Source: Verrucomicrobiia bacterium
GTDB taxonomy: Bacteria > Verrucomicrobiota > Verrucomicrobiia > Verrucomicrobiales > Akkermansiaceae
Reading direction: 5' to 3'
DNA length: 64,000 nt
NCBI GenBank assembly: GCA_030432565.1
Contig: JAUIGV010000002.1
Location: 124,001-188,000, forward strand
How positions within the stretch are numbered: the first letter of the stretch is position 1; every line of letters begins with the position of its first letter. This document shows, piece by piece, positions 17,407 to 27,377 of this stretch. A program made the position numbers and the translations under genes. The notes below the pieces were generated by a model, which was not told the DNA's origin, ran no database searches, and saw only the letters and a program-made list of their open reading frames with translations.

Positions 17407-19944
17407 ATGAAGGTGTTTCGAATTTTGGGAGTTTTGGGAGGGGCAATCCTGCTGTGTGGAGAATTACGTGCGGATCAGCCGGAAGGTGTTGAAGATTTCA
17501 TTCTGGATTATTGTGCCGACTGTCACGACCGGGCGTCGAAGAAAGGAGGGCTTGATTTGGAGTCCCTTTCTTTCGAGTTGGGCGACCGCGAAAACTTTGC
17601 GCACTGGGTGAAAGCCTACGACCAAGTGGCGGACGACGTGATGCCTCCCAAGAAAAAGGATCAGCCCAATGCCGAAGAGAAGGCGGCCTTCTTAAAGTCT
17701 TTGAACAAGCAACTGACTGAGGCCGGCTTGAAAAGGCGGGAGAATGGCCGGTCTGAATTGCGCCGTCTGAGCCGGGCGGAATATGCCAACACCTTGAAAG
17801 ATGTTCTCGGTTTGCCCCATCTTGAATTAGAGGAGATGCTGCCGGCGGATGGCATCGCGCACGGGTATGTCAAGAGTGCGGGGGCGCTGGATTTTTCGCA
17901 CGTCATGATGACCCGCTACATGGAGGTGGCTGATGTGGTTTTACGGAAAGCCCTGGCGTCGAGTTTGCGACCTGAGAAATCCAAGGTGATCCGGGCGGAG
18001 CTGAAGAGTATCAAAGGGGTGACCGATACCTTGCAGACCTTGCGGGTGCAGTTAAAGCAGCGCACGGCCATTCCCCTGATCGGGAAGAAGATTGATGAAA
18101 CCCTCATTGCGACGAAGGGAAATTTTGCGAAGAGGAATCCGGGGATTCTCGAAGATCCTCCACCACACTTTGACGGGGTGGCGACCTTCATGAATGGAAG
18201 GTCGAATCACAATATCGTGGTGAAGCCGTTCAAGGTGAAGCAGACCGGGCTCTATAAAATTCGGGTCAATGGTTGGAGTCTCATCAATGATCATGGCAGG
18301 CTTTTGCCAAGCGATCGCATGGGAGTGGTGGCTTTTTATGGAGCCGGCGGGAGGTTGTTGGGACGTTGTGAACTGCCCCCGAATGAGGCTGGCACCGGTG
18401 AGGTGACGGTGTGGGTGGAGAAGGATGAGCCGATTGAATATTTGGCCGTTTCGGCGGATCACGACAATTACCAACTGACCGACAAGGGAGGGCATCGCTA
18501 CACGCGCTTCAAGAGTCACGGGGTGGCCTTGAAGTGGTTTGAAATGGAGGGACCGCTGGAAAAAGACTGGCCTCCACAGAGTCATCGCAAGTTGTTGGGC
18601 AACCTTCCCCTGGAAGCCGTGAAAGGGGACAAGGACGGTCCGGGATACCGGGTGGTGACGGAGAATCCCAGGAAGGATGCCCGCAAGTTGATTCGGCAGT
18701 TTATGGTGAGAGCCTATCGTCGGCCTGTTCGGGAGGATGACATGCAGATTCCCCTGGGAATGATCAGAGCCCGTTTGCAGAATGGGGATTCATTTGTAGA
18801 GGCGATGCTTTCGGGATACCGGGCGGTCTTGACTTCTCCCGGCTTCTTGTTGATGGATGAGTCTCCCGGCAATCTGGATGGCTGGGCGTTGGCGAGCCGG
18901 CTTTCCTACTTTCTTTGGAACTCCCCGCCGGACTGGGAACTCCGGGACAAGGCGAGAAGCGGTGAGATTTTGAAAGACGAGGTCTTGCGGTCCGAGACCG
19001 AGCGCCTTCTCAAGAGTCCAAAGAGCCAAAGGTTTGTGAATCACTTCCTCAACTACTGGGTTGATTTGCGGAAGATCCGTCTCACCGAACCGGACGACGC
19101 CCTCTACCCGGAATACAATGACTTCCTCACCGAATCGATGATCGAGGAAACGCAGGCTTACTTTCTTGAAATGCTGCGAGGGGACCATGGCGCGTTTCAT
19201 GTCCTGGACTCGGACTATGTCATGATCAATCAGCGAATGGCCCGGCTTTACGGCATTGAGGGAGTGATGGGGGCGAAGCCTCGCAAGGTTACTTTGCCGG
19301 AGGACAGTGTGCGCGGTGGAATGATCACGCAGGGGAGTATTTTAAAGATCACCGCCAATGGCACGACGACCTCTCCGGTGGTGCGCGGGGTCTTTGCCTT
19401 GTCGCGGTTTTTGGGAACGGAACCTCCGCCTCCTCCTGCGGCCGTTTCGGCGATCGAGCCCGATATCAGTGGCGCAACAACGGTGCGGGAGCAGCTTGCG
19501 GCTCATCGCGAGGATCCGAGTTGTGCCAGTTGTCACAAGCTGATCGATCCTCCCGGGTTCGCGCTGGAAAGTTTCGATGTCATGGGAGGATATCAGACCC
19601 ATTACCGGGCGGTTTTGAAAGCCGGGGAAAAAGGGGTGGAGGGCACCTTCGGAGGAAAGCCCTCGCGCTACAAGTATGCTCTTCCCGCGGAAACGGCCGG
19701 AGTGCTTCCGGATGGGCGGGAGTTCCGGGAGATCAATGAGTTTCGTGAATTATTGCGAACGAAGGAGAAGGAGATTGCGCAAAATCTGCTTCAGCAATTG
19801 ATCGTTTATGCCACGGGAGAGCCTGCGGGATATCTTGATCGCCCCCTGATCGAAGAGATGCTGGGAAGGCTTGAAGAAAAAGAATATGGTGTCCGCTCGA
19901 TGATTCACGAGGTGGTCCAAAGTCAGTTGTTTAGAAAAAAGTAA
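17407..19944 (+). CDS. Planctomycete-type cytochrome c, DUF1587/1595/1592/1588/1585
   Basis: 845 residues, signal peptide at ~1-22. A PSCyt1-like haem site CADCH lies at ~36-40. DUF1587 is near 118-190 (LRRLSRAEYANTLKDVLGL). A long beta insert ~200-385 precedes the DUF1595-like segment (KLIRQFMVRAYRRPVRE). DUF1592 follows (ASRLSYFLWNSPPDWELRD). DUF1588 has a second haem motif (PSCASCHKLIDPPGFALESF), and DUF1585 is C-terminal (IAQNLLQQLIVYATGE). These exported proteins are expanded in PVC bacteria. A role in periplasmic electron transfer linked to polymer degradation is proposed but not proven. The partner DUF1552 gene starts 4 bp downstream. Confidence 0.93.
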   Translation: MKVFRILGVLGGAILLCGELRADQPEGVEDFILDYCADCHDRASKKGGLDLESLSFELGDRENFAHWVKAYDQVADDVMPPKKKDQPNAEEKAAFLKSLNKQLTEAGLKRRENGRSELRRLSRAEYANTLKDVLGLPHLELEEMLPADGIAHGYVKSAGALDFSHVMMTRYMEVADVVLRKALASSLRPEKSKVIRAELKSIKGVTDTLQTLRVQLKQRTAIPLIGKKIDETLIATKGNFAKRNPGILEDPPPHFDGVATFMNGRSNHNIVVKPFKVKQTGLYKIRVNGWSLINDHGRLLPSDRMGVVAFYGAGGRLLGRCELPPNEAGTGEVTVWVEKDEPIEYLAVSADHDNYQLTDKGGHRYTRFKSHGVALKWFEMEGPLEKDWPPQSHRKLLGNLPLEAVKGDKDGPGYRVVTENPRKDARKLIRQFMVRAYRRPVREDDMQIPLGMIRARLQNGDSFVEAMLSGYRAVLTSPGFLLMDESPGNLDGWALASRLSYFLWNSPPDWELRDKARSGEILKDEVLRSETERLLKSPKSQRFVNHFLNYWVDLRKIRLTEPDDALYPEYNDFLTESMIEETQAYFLEMLRGDHGAFHVLDSDYVMINQRMARLYGIEGVMGAKPRKVTLPEDSVRGGMITQGSILKITANGTTTSPVVRGVFALSRFLGTEPPPPPAAVSAIEPDISGATTVREQLAAHREDPSCASCHKLIDPPGFALESFDVMGGYQTHYRAVLKAGEKGVEGTFGGKPSRYKYALPAETAGVLPDGREFREINEFRELLRTKEKEIAQNLLQQLIVYATGEPAGYLDRPLIEEMLGRLEEKEYGVRSMIHEVVQSQLFRKK

Positions 19945-19948
19945 GCTT

Positions 19949-21247
19949 ATGAAACGCGTGCACGTCTCCACTCAACGTCATTTGTCCCGTCGATCCTTTT
20001 TACGGGGAGCGGGAGCGATGATGTCGCTTCCTCTGTTGGACGCCATGACTCCGGCCTTTGCCAAAGGGGCGGCTCCGGAAGCCCCAAAACGCATGGTGGC
20101 GATCAATGTTGATCTCGGTTTTATGCCCGAGGAGTTTTTTCCGAAGGAGGCCGGCCAGGGTTACAAGCTGTCACCCTATCTCAAAATGGTGGAAAAGTTT
20201 CGCGATCAATTCACGGTGTTCAGCGGACTTTCCCATCCCGAGGTGGACGGAGGACATCAGGCCGAGGTTTCCTTTTTAACCGGCGCGCCGCATCCGCTCT
20301 CGGCGGGGTTCAAGAACTGGATTTCGCTCGACCAATTTGCGGCCCGGCAACTGGGGCACCTGACTCGCTTTCCAACCCTCAATCTGAGAGTGGGTCCGGG
20401 GAACGGATCGCTTGCTTATACTTCGGACGGAGTACGAATTCCTTCCGAGATGAGACCATCGCGGGTCTATCAGCAACTTTTTGTGCAGGGAACTCCGGCG
20501 GAGGTGGAGGCCCAGGTTCGGAGATTGAAAGAAGGGCAGAGCCTCATGGATTCCTTTGCGGGTCGGATCAAGAAACTGCAGCGCGGTGTCAGCGGGGCCG
20601 ACAAGGAACGATTGGATCAATTCTTCACCTCGGTGCGGGAAGTTGAGGAACGCTTGGTGATCAACGAGGAATGGGAGCAGAAACCCAAACCCAAGGTTGC
20701 CATAAAACAACCGAAGGATGATCTCACTCCGGGTGCTCTGGTGAAGAGAACACGCAACATGTTCGATTTGGTCAGGCTGGCGCTGGAGACGGACTCAACG
20801 CGCTTGGTGACGGTCTTGATCAGCCAGGACTTTAATCCGAAGGTGGACTTGCCGGGGGTGAACGTGCCCCATCACGCGCTGACCCACCAGACGCAGAAGA
20901 GAGAAACCCGCGAGCAGTTGGCAATCGTCGAGAAAGCCCAGATGAGTGAATTGGGGAACCTCCTCGCTGGTTTGAGTGCCACCAAGGAAGACGGGGAAAC
21001 CCTACTCAAGCGGACGATGGTGATGCAGGGGAGCAATCTCGGTCACGCCAACCGGCACGACAACCGAAACCTGCCGATCCTGCTGGCGGGCGGTGATTTT
21101 AAGCACGGAAGTCACCTTGTTTTCGATGAAATCAACAACATGCCACTGGCTAATCTTTACCTGAGCATGTTGCAACAGATGGGAGTGGAAGCCGACAAGT
21201 TCAGCACCGCAACAGGGACTTTGCGGGGACTGGAAATGACAGGGTGA
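19949..21247 (+). CDS. DUF1552 family exported protein
   Basis: 432 residues with a twin-arginine-like leader (SRRSFLRGAGAMMSLPLLDA). The remainder is the full-length DUF1552 domain, related to the alkaline-phosphatase-like DUF1501 fold: KRMVAINVDLGFMPEEFFP, FSGLSHPEVDGGHQAE and MQGSNLGHANRHDNRNLPIL. Function is unknown. DUF1552 genes are almost always next to DUF1592/1588 cytochromes, as here. It is the second gene of the pair, and a strong bidirectional terminator follows its stop. Confidence 0.93.
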   Translation: MKRVHVSTQRHLSRRSFLRGAGAMMSLPLLDAMTPAFAKGAAPEAPKRMVAINVDLGFMPEEFFPKEAGQGYKLSPYLKMVEKFRDQFTVFSGLSHPEVDGGHQAEVSFLTGAPHPLSAGFKNWISLDQFAARQLGHLTRFPTLNLRVGPGNGSLAYTSDGVRIPSEMRPSRVYQQLFVQGTPAEVEAQVRRLKEGQSLMDSFAGRIKKLQRGVSGADKERLDQFFTSVREVEERLVINEEWEQKPKPKVAIKQPKDDLTPGALVKRTRNMFDLVRLALETDSTRLVTVLISQDFNPKVDLPGVNVPHHALTHQTQKRETREQLAIVEKAQMSELGNLLAGLSATKEDGETLLKRTMVMQGSNLGHANRHDNRNLPILLAGGDFKHGSHLVFDEINNMPLANLYLSMLQQMGVEADKFSTATGTLRGLEMTG

Positions 21248-21273
21248 AGTTTTCAGGCAGACCCACATCAAAA

Positions 21274-21303
21274 AAAAGACCACCCGTCCCCGGGTGGTCT
21301 TTT
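21274..21303. terminator. Bidirectional rho-independent terminator
   Basis: A 13-bp perfect stem (AAAAGACCACCCG with CGGGTGGTCTTTT) encloses a 4-nt TCCC loop. Runs of A upstream and T downstream let it serve both the DUF1552 operon on the plus strand and gltB on the minus strand. Confidence 0.92.
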
Positions 21304-21327
21304 GAAGATGAAGCGAAGGGTCCCGGG

Positions 21328-24300
21328 TTAATCGACCGCGACGGCGGCTTCGTGCTCTTCCTCGGCTTTTTCGAGGTCGTATTTTTCCTTGGCGATGACC
21401 CGGATCAATTTGGTGAGAGTGGTATCCCAGTTCTCAAGAAGTTCCTTGGCGCGGTGCGAATCGGTTTTTCCGGCGTGCTCTTCGATAAGCGATTTGACCT
21501 CGGCAATATCCTGTTCGCGCATGACGGGGCGGGCGACAACCATTTCCGGATTGAGGCGGCTTTGGAACATGCCATCGATATCGTAAATGTAGGCGGTTCC
21601 GCCTGACATTCCGGCTCCGAAGTTCTTTCCGGTCATACCCAGGATGACGGTTGTTCCATTCGTCATGTATTCGCAACCGTGATCGCCGACCCCTTCAACA
21701 ACCGAGATGGAACCTGAGTTGCGGACGCAGAAGCGTTCGCCGGCCCGTCCATTGACGAAGAGCTTGCCCCCGGTGGCACCATAGAGGCAGGTGTTTCCAA
21801 CGATGGAATTTCTGGCGGCGATGAAGTCCTGATTCATGTTTTCCGGCGGGCGGACGATGATTTCGCCATTGCTCATGCCTTTACCAACGTAATCGTTTCC
21901 TTCACCGATGAGGGTGAGTTTGATTCCACCACAGAGGAAGGTTCCGAACGATTGTCCCGCAGAGCCGCGGAAGGTAAGGTCGATGCTGTCTGCCGGGAGT
22001 CCGTGGTTTTCGTAAACCTCGGCAACGCGCCCGGCGGTTCGGGTGCCAATGTTGCGATCGGTATTTACAACCTGGTATTCCCTGATGAATGGTCCGCGGT
22101 CCATGAGGTTGCCGGTCGGATTTTCTCCTTCAGCGGTTCCGGTATGGGCGGCAAGGTCCCTGAGGATTTCGAGGTCCAGGGCGGGCTTGTGAATACCATC
22201 GTTGCGGTCCTGGGTGCAGATGCGAACGGCATCTTCGTCGGCCTTGTCGGAAAGCACTTTGCTCAAATCGAGGGTGTTGGCCTTCGGGTGATCGGGAACC
22301 TCACGTTGTGCGAGGAATTTCTGCGGGCGGCCAATCAATTCGTTCATCGAACGAACTCCGAGGGATGCCATGATCTCGCGGGCCTCCTCGGCCACTCCCA
22401 TCATGAAGTTGACGACGTGGTCCGGCGATCCCTTGAACTTGGCGCGCCACTTCGGGTTTGTGGTGGCGACTCCAACGGGGCAGTTGTTGAGGTGGCACTT
22501 CCGGACATAAACACAGCCCATCGCGATCATGGCGATGGTTCCAAAGTTCATCTGCTCGGCTCCCAGGATGGCGGCGATGACCACATCGCGTCCGGTGCGG
22601 AGTCCGCCGTCGGTGCGGAGGGTGATGTTGTTGCGGAGCTTGTTCATCATGAGGACCTGATGGGCTTCGGAGATACCGAGTTCCCATGGAAGTCCGGCGT
22701 GCTTCGTACTTGAGAGCGGGGAGGCGGCGGTGCCGCCATCGTGCCCTGAAATGAGCACGTTGTCGGCGCTGGCTTTGGCGCACCCGGCCGCCACAGTGCC
22801 GACGCCGGATTCGGCGACGAGCTTTACGGTCACCTTTGCCCGTGGGTTGACTTCCTTGAGGTCGTGAATGAGTTGGGCCAGATCCTCGATTGAATAGATG
22901 TCGTGGTGAGGAGGAGGGGAGATCAGTTGGACGCCGGGCTGTGTGTTGCGCAGGCGTGCGATGAGGGCGTTGACCTTGTGACCGGGAAGTTGTCCGCCTT
23001 CTCCGGGCTTCGCTCCCTGGGCCATTTTGATTTCCAGTTCGTCGGCATTGACGAGATAATGCGCCGAAACCCCGAAGCGGCCGCTGGCGATCTGCTTGAT
23101 GTAGGATCGGGCAAAGTCTCCATTTGGATAGGGCTTGAATCTACGGGCGTCCTCGCCACCTTCGCCGGAGTCGGACTTGCCGCCAATACGGTTCATTGCG
23201 ATGGCAAGGGTCTCGTGGGCTTCGGGAGAGAGTGCTCCCATGGACATGGCCGCGGTCGTGAAGCGCTTCACGATTTCTCCGGCGGGTTCCACTTCCTCAA
23301 GCGGGACGCCGGAGGCGGGGATCTTGAAATCCAGGATGTCCTTGATGGTGATGGGGTCGTTGGCAAGGGTGACTTTCACGTAGTCGTCGTAGTCTTCTTT
23401 CCTGCCGTCGCGGACGAAGGTGTGGAAGTTTTTGATGACGTCAGTGGTGAGCGCATGAGCCTCGCCCGATTTGCGGTAGCGGTTGTAGCCGGGATCGCCC
23501 AGGTCGAGAGGTTTGTTTTGTTTCACTTCGGTCTCAAAGGCAGCCCGGTGGCGAATGATGGTTTCCCCGGCAATCTCCTCGAAGCCAACTCCGCCGATTC
23601 GTGAGTGAACACCGGTGAAGGCATAATCGACCACTTCCTTGCCAACTCCGAGCGCTTCGAAAATTTGGGCTCCCTGATAGGAATTGAGGACGGATATCCC
23701 CATTTTGGACATGATTTTGAGGAGGCCTTTTTCGAGGGCTTTGCGGTAGTTCGCCATCGCAAGCTCCGGTGTCATGTCCTCGCCAAGTTTGTTTTTTGTG
23801 TCGGTGGCGACGACCTGTCGAACGGTGGCATAGCCGAGGTATGGACAAACCGCGGTGGCGCCAAATCCGAAGAGGCACGCGATCTGGTGGGTGTCGCGTG
23901 CTTCTCCGGTGTCGATGACAAGTGAGGTGCGCAGGCGCTTACGGCAGCGGTTGAGATGGTGATGCACCGACCCGGTGGCAAGAAGTGACGGGATGGGGAC
24001 TCGTTCGGCCGAGGTCGCGCGGTCTGAGAGGACGAGAATTTCGACTTTATTGTTCACGGCCTTCTCGGCCTCGGCGCAGATGCGGTCGAGCGCTTTCTTC
24101 ATCCCGGCCTCGCCTTCGTCGACAGGCCATGTGGTATCGATGACCTGGGTGGAAAAGCCGTGTTCCTCGCGCTTGACGAGAGTTTCAAGCTCCTGCTCGT
24201 AAAGGAGGGCTGATTCCAGGCTGAGAATGCGGGCGTGCTTTGCGGTCTCCGAGAGGAGATTGCGTTCTGCCCCGAGTCCGGCACCCAAGGTCATGACGGC

Positions 24301-25911
24301 CCACTCACGGATCGGGTCGATGGGTGGGTTGGTAACCTGGGCGAAGAGTTGCTTGAAGTAGGTGAAAAGGAGACGCGGGTAGCGGGAGAGGGGCGCCAGC
24401 GGAATGTCATCGCCCATCGAGAATACGGCTTCCTGTGCGCCTTTGATCATGGGAGGAAACACCATGTCGAGGTCTTCGGCGGTGACGCCGTGGGTGACCT
24501 GCTGACGTGAAAGCTCGAGTGGTTCGAAGTCAACGGTGGGCACATGTGCGGAGTGGTCGGTGAAGGACTTGAGTTCGACACGATTTTCGTCGACCCACTT
24601 GGCATAAGGTTTTTGGGATGCAAGCTGCGCGCGGATCTCCTTGTCATAAAGAACTTCTCCGGTTTCGGTGTTGGCGGAGAGCATTTGACCGGGGCCGAGG
24701 CGGCCGCGACGGATGATTTTTTCGTCAGGCAGAATAATCGCTCCGGATTCGGAACCAATATAAAGAAGTCCGTCTTCGGTGAGGGTAAAACGGGATGGCC
24801 TGAGGCCGTTGCGATCGAGACTTGCGCAAAGGGTGCGACCATCGGTGAAACACAGTCCGGCGGGGCCGTCCCAGGGTTCGGAGAAGGAGCGGATGTAGTT
24901 ATAAAAGGCGCGTTCCTCTTCGGTCAGGTCCGGGTCGTGGCGGAAGGCGGGTGGCACGAGCATGCGCATGGCGTGCTCGAGCCGGCGGCCGGACAGGACC
25001 AGGATCTCAAGCGCGTGGTCGAGCGATGCCGAGTCGGACTCCCCGTCGCTCATGAGGTTTTTGACGAGTTCAATATCTTCGCCCCAAAGTTCCGAACTGA
25101 AGAATTCCTCGCGCGATCTCATCCAGTTTCGGTTTCCGCGCACCGTGTTGATTTCGCCGTTGTGGCACATCATGCGGAAGGGTTGTCCGAGGGGCCAGGC
25201 CGGGAAGGTGTTGGTTGAAAAACGCTGGTGGTAAAGGGAAATGCCGGTTTGGAAATCGGAATCTTGAAGGTCGCTGTAGAACGCCCTCAGGGTTGCGGGC
25301 ATGGCGAGGCCCTTGTAGCTGATGAGGCGGCTGGAAAGGGTGGGGATGTAAAAGGCGGCTTCGTCTTTAAACTCGCGCTCAATTTCACGACGAACAAGGT
25401 AGAGAAGTCGTTCGAAATGATCGGTGTCCACGTCAGCGGGACGGCTGACGATGAGGTGGTAAATTTCCGGTTGGGTGAGGCGGGCCAGTTCACCCAGTTC
25501 GTCCGGGTTGACCGGAACCTCGCGCCAGCCGATGAACGGGATTTTGCGTTTGACGAGGACGGACTCGGCGAAGGACTTAATGTTCGCGGCGATTCCTTCG
25601 GGGAGGAAAAAGACTCCGACTCCGAGATCACCGGCGTCGCCGGTATAGCCAAACTCCCCGGCTGCCTTGGCGAAAATGGGGCGTGGGATCTGGCAGAGAA
25701 TGCCGGAGCCGTCGCCGGTCTTCATGTCGGCGTCGACCGCCCCACGGTGGGTCATGTTGCAGACCGAGGTCAGGGCGTAGTCGAGAATATCGTAGGATTT
25801 CTCTCCACGGAGATTGGCAATGGCTCCCATTCCGCAGTTGGCGGTTTCATTATCCCATTGGTGCAGAGTGCCTGAGGAATCGGGGGTGTGACGTGGATGA
25901 TAGAAGTTCAT
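21328..25911 (-). CDS. gltB: Glutamate synthase large subunit
   Basis: 1527 residues. It converts glutamine plus 2-oxoglutarate to two glutamates using electrons from the small subunit or ferredoxin. I chose ATG 25911 because the N-terminal nucleophile then falls at Cys26 (ETANCGMGAIANLRGE), giving the usual short propeptide. The class-II glutaminase domain runs to ~430, the central domain to ~780 and the FMN/synthase barrel to ~1230. The 3Fe-4S cluster motif is CVYVRKCHLNNCPVG (C-x5-C-x4-C). The C-terminal GXGXG helix follows (GGKLFVNGRAGERFCVRNSG). No gltD is in this window. It is transcribed alone and shares a terminator with the convergent DUF1552 gene. Confidence 0.98.
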   Translation of the reverse strand: MNFYHPRHTPDSSGTLHQWDNETANCGMGAIANLRGEKSYDILDYALTSVCNMTHRGAVDADMKTGDGSGILCQIPRPIFAKAAGEFGYTGDAGDLGVGVFFLPEGIAANIKSFAESVLVKRKIPFIGWREVPVNPDELGELARLTQPEIYHLIVSRPADVDTDHFERLLYLVRREIEREFKDEAAFYIPTLSSRLISYKGLAMPATLRAFYSDLQDSDFQTGISLYHQRFSTNTFPAWPLGQPFRMMCHNGEINTVRGNRNWMRSREEFFSSELWGEDIELVKNLMSDGESDSASLDHALEILVLSGRRLEHAMRMLVPPAFRHDPDLTEEERAFYNYIRSFSEPWDGPAGLCFTDGRTLCASLDRNGLRPSRFTLTEDGLLYIGSESGAIILPDEKIIRRGRLGPGQMLSANTETGEVLYDKEIRAQLASQKPYAKWVDENRVELKSFTDHSAHVPTVDFEPLELSRQQVTHGVTAEDLDMVFPPMIKGAQEAVFSMGDDIPLAPLSRYPRLLFTYFKQLFAQVTNPPIDPIREWAVMTLGAGLGAERNLLSETAKHARILSLESALLYEQELETLVKREEHGFSTQVIDTTWPVDEGEAGMKKALDRICAEAEKAVNNKVEILVLSDRATSAERVPIPSLLATGSVHHHLNRCRKRLRTSLVIDTGEARDTHQIACLFGFGATAVCPYLGYATVRQVVATDTKNKLGEDMTPELAMANYRKALEKGLLKIMSKMGISVLNSYQGAQIFEALGVGKEVVDYAFTGVHSRIGGVGFEEIAGETIIRHRAAFETEVKQNKPLDLGDPGYNRYRKSGEAHALTTDVIKNFHTFVRDGRKEDYDDYVKVTLANDPITIKDILDFKIPASGVPLEEVEPAGEIVKRFTTAAMSMGALSPEAHETLAIAMNRIGGKSDSGEGGEDARRFKPYPNGDFARSYIKQIASGRFGVSAHYLVNADELEIKMAQGAKPGEGGQLPGHKVNALIARLRNTQPGVQLISPPPHHDIYSIEDLAQLIHDLKEVNPRAKVTVKLVAESGVGTVAAGCAKASADNVLISGHDGGTAASPLSSTKHAGLPWELGISEAHQVLMMNKLRNNITLRTDGGLRTGRDVVIAAILGAEQMNFGTIAMIAMGCVYVRKCHLNNCPVGVATTNPKWRAKFKGSPDHVVNFMMGVAEEAREIMASLGVRSMNELIGRPQKFLAQREVPDHPKANTLDLSKVLSDKADEDAVRICTQDRNDGIHKPALDLEILRDLAAHTGTAEGENPTGNLMDRGPFIREYQVVNTDRNIGTRTAGRVAEVYENHGLPADSIDLTFRGSAGQSFGTFLCGGIKLTLIGEGNDYVGKGMSNGEIIVRPPENMNQDFIAARNSIVGNTCLYGATGGKLFVNGRAGERFCVRNSGSISVVEGVGDHGCEYMTNGTTVILGMTGKNFGAGMSGGTAYIYDIDGMFQSRLNPEMVVARPVMREQDIAEVKSLIEEHAGKTDSHRAKELLENWDTTLTKLIRVIAKEKYDLEKAEEEHEAAVAVD

Positions 25912-26068
25912 GGTCGGAAAGTCGTTGGGGGGATGAGCAGTTGCCGTACCCTCCGGAGAGAGCTTCAGAATATGGTTGAGCGGGGTGAGTTGCCAAGTGG
26001 AACTTGTTTGTTGAATAAAATGGAGGAAACCTTGAATTCTTTGCGATCCTGCCCGTCTAATGTCAGTC

Positions 26069-26446
26069 ATGCGAAACAGATCATACCTTTTGGCGGCTAT
26101 TTTAGGTCTTATTTTCTCATCAGGAGCGGGTGCCCAGCAGATCTCGAGAGAGTTGGCGGCGGAATTAATTGCCGAGGCCAATCAGATTCGTTCGGCCGAT
26201 ATCACGATCGGGCCGATTCACAGTGTTGAGCGTAAAATGGATACGACGACAACTCTCCTAGGCGGGGTTTGTGTGACCTTCATCGCTCCGGAGATTAAGG
26301 ATGGGCGGCGTCGCAGGGTCACATTGACGCGAACATTTTTCTATGACAAGGAGTGGGGTTGGTATCTTTACGCCCTCGAAACTGACCGTGGAGGTGATAT
26401 TATCGACATTGTCAGCCAGCACAAAGGGCGGTTGATTTTGAGGTGA
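26069..26446 (+). CDS. Small secreted protein of unknown function
   Basis: 125 residues from ATG 26069 (a start 9 nt earlier is possible). A signal peptide (MRNRSYLLAAILGLIFSSGAGA) is followed by about 100 soluble residues with no recognised domain. They include ELIAEANQIRSADITIGPIH and a basic strand GRRRRVTLTRTFFYDKEWGW. It is divergent from gltB and followed by its own terminator, so it is a single-gene unit. The signal peptide and terminator support it being real; function is unknown. Confidence 0.75.
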   Translation: MRNRSYLLAAILGLIFSSGAGAQQISRELAAELIAEANQIRSADITIGPIHSVERKMDTTTTLLGGVCVTFIAPEIKDGRRRRVTLTRTFFYDKEWGWYLYALETDRGGDIIDIVSQHKGRLILR

Positions 26447-26471
26447 TTGGCTGGATTTTAAAGCACTTCCA

Positions 26472-26503
26472 GAAGGCCGGAATGTGAATTCGGGCCTTTT
26501 TTG
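26472..26503 (+). terminator. Rho-independent terminator after small secreted protein
   Basis: AAGGCCgGAA pairs with TTCgGGCCTT around a short TGTGAA loop, followed by a T run. It lies 26 bp after the stop of the small secreted protein and before the GNAT start. Confidence 0.8.
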
Positions 26504-26542
26504 TGGACTGGAATTCGGAAGAATGCCCATCTTTTCGCGGAG

Positions 26543-27019
26543 ATGAGCACGTTTTCCGGGAGTATCGAAGGGTGTGAGCTACGGGAAATCCCTGTGGAGT
26601 CATTCGGGTATCAGGAGTTGCGCCGACTGAGATTTGCGGAGCTCCGAAAGCCGCTGGGTCTTGAGTGGACGAAGGCTGAAGGCGAGGCGGACCGGCTCGA
26701 TCGGCATTTTGGACTTTATCTGGAGGGGTTGCCGGTCGGGACGGTCGTGGTGGCGGCGATAGGTTCGGGGCTTGCCAAGCTTCGTCAGATCGCGGTGTCA
26801 AAGGCGGAGCAGGGAAGAGGTCTGGGGCGCTGTCTGATGGACGCTGTTGAGAGTCTACTTGCCGGAGAAGGAGTGACTCAAGTTGAGCTCCACGCGCGGC
26901 TGGAAGTTGCTGGGTTTTACGATTCGTTGGGCTATCGACGGCAGGGAGAGCTCTTCGAGGAAATTGGAATTCCTCATGTGAAGATGGTCAAGTCCCTCAA
27001 GAGGGGTGGGTCAGCTTGA
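26543..27019 (+). CDS. GNAT family N-acetyltransferase
   Basis: 158 residues. I use ATG 26543 because an earlier in-frame TTG lies inside the preceding terminator. The acetyl-CoA binding motif A is clear: LRQIAVSKAEQGRGLGRCLM (Q/R-x-x-G-x-G). Motif B follows (VELHARLEVAGFYDSLGYR), then the end strand GIPHVKMVK. It belongs to the small stand-alone GNATs of the ElaA/YjcF type; the substrate is unknown. Its last 23 bp overlap the 3' end of crcB on the opposite strand. Confidence 0.9.
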   Translation: MSTFSGSIEGCELREIPVESFGYQELRRLRFAELRKPLGLEWTKAEGEADRLDRHFGLYLEGLPVGTVVVAAIGSGLAKLRQIAVSKAEQGRGLGRCLMDAVESLLAGEGVTQVELHARLEVAGFYDSLGYRRQGELFEEIGIPHVKMVKSLKRGGSA

Positions 27020-27377
27020 TTCCGGCGATTACGGCGATCAGTCCCAAGGCGACGGAAAGGAGCACCTTCAGGATCGCGAAATGAGTGAGTCCGGTGGTCC
27101 AGAGCGAGTGGGTTTCCCGGGCGAAGGTTGAAAATGTTGTGAATCCGCCCAGGAATCCGGTCGCCAGAAAAGGGAAGACCCAGCTGGGAGCGCTTTTGCC
27201 GGTGAAGTAGCCGAAAAGACAGCCGATGAGGAAGCAGCCAAGGAGATTGCAAACCAAGATCCCGGCCGGGAATCGCTGGAGTGAAGTGTTTTGGGCGAGG
27301 GATTGGACTCCGGAAGATAAGCCGTAGCGTGCGAGGGAGCCAAGTCCTCCCCCAAGAAAGACAAGAAGGGCGTTCAT
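26997..27377 (-). CDS. crcB: Fluoride ion channel CrcB/FluC
   Basis: 126 residues, four membrane helices, the usual length for a FluC subunit working as an antiparallel dimer. Signatures seen are GGGLGSLARYG at the start, AGILVCNLLGCFLIG in helix 2, and GFLGGFTTFSTF, the Na+/F- pore segment in helix 3. It exports toxic fluoride. Its ATG overlaps the trpF stop (ATGA), so it is coupled to trpF. No fluoride riboswitch is visible upstream. Function is well supported. Confidence 0.96.
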   Translation of the reverse strand: MNALLVFLGGGLGSLARYGLSSGVQSLAQNTSLQRFPAGILVCNLLGCFLIGCLFGYFTGKSAPSWVFPFLATGFLGGFTTFSTFARETHSLWTTGLTHFAILKVLLSVALGLIAVIAGIKLTHPS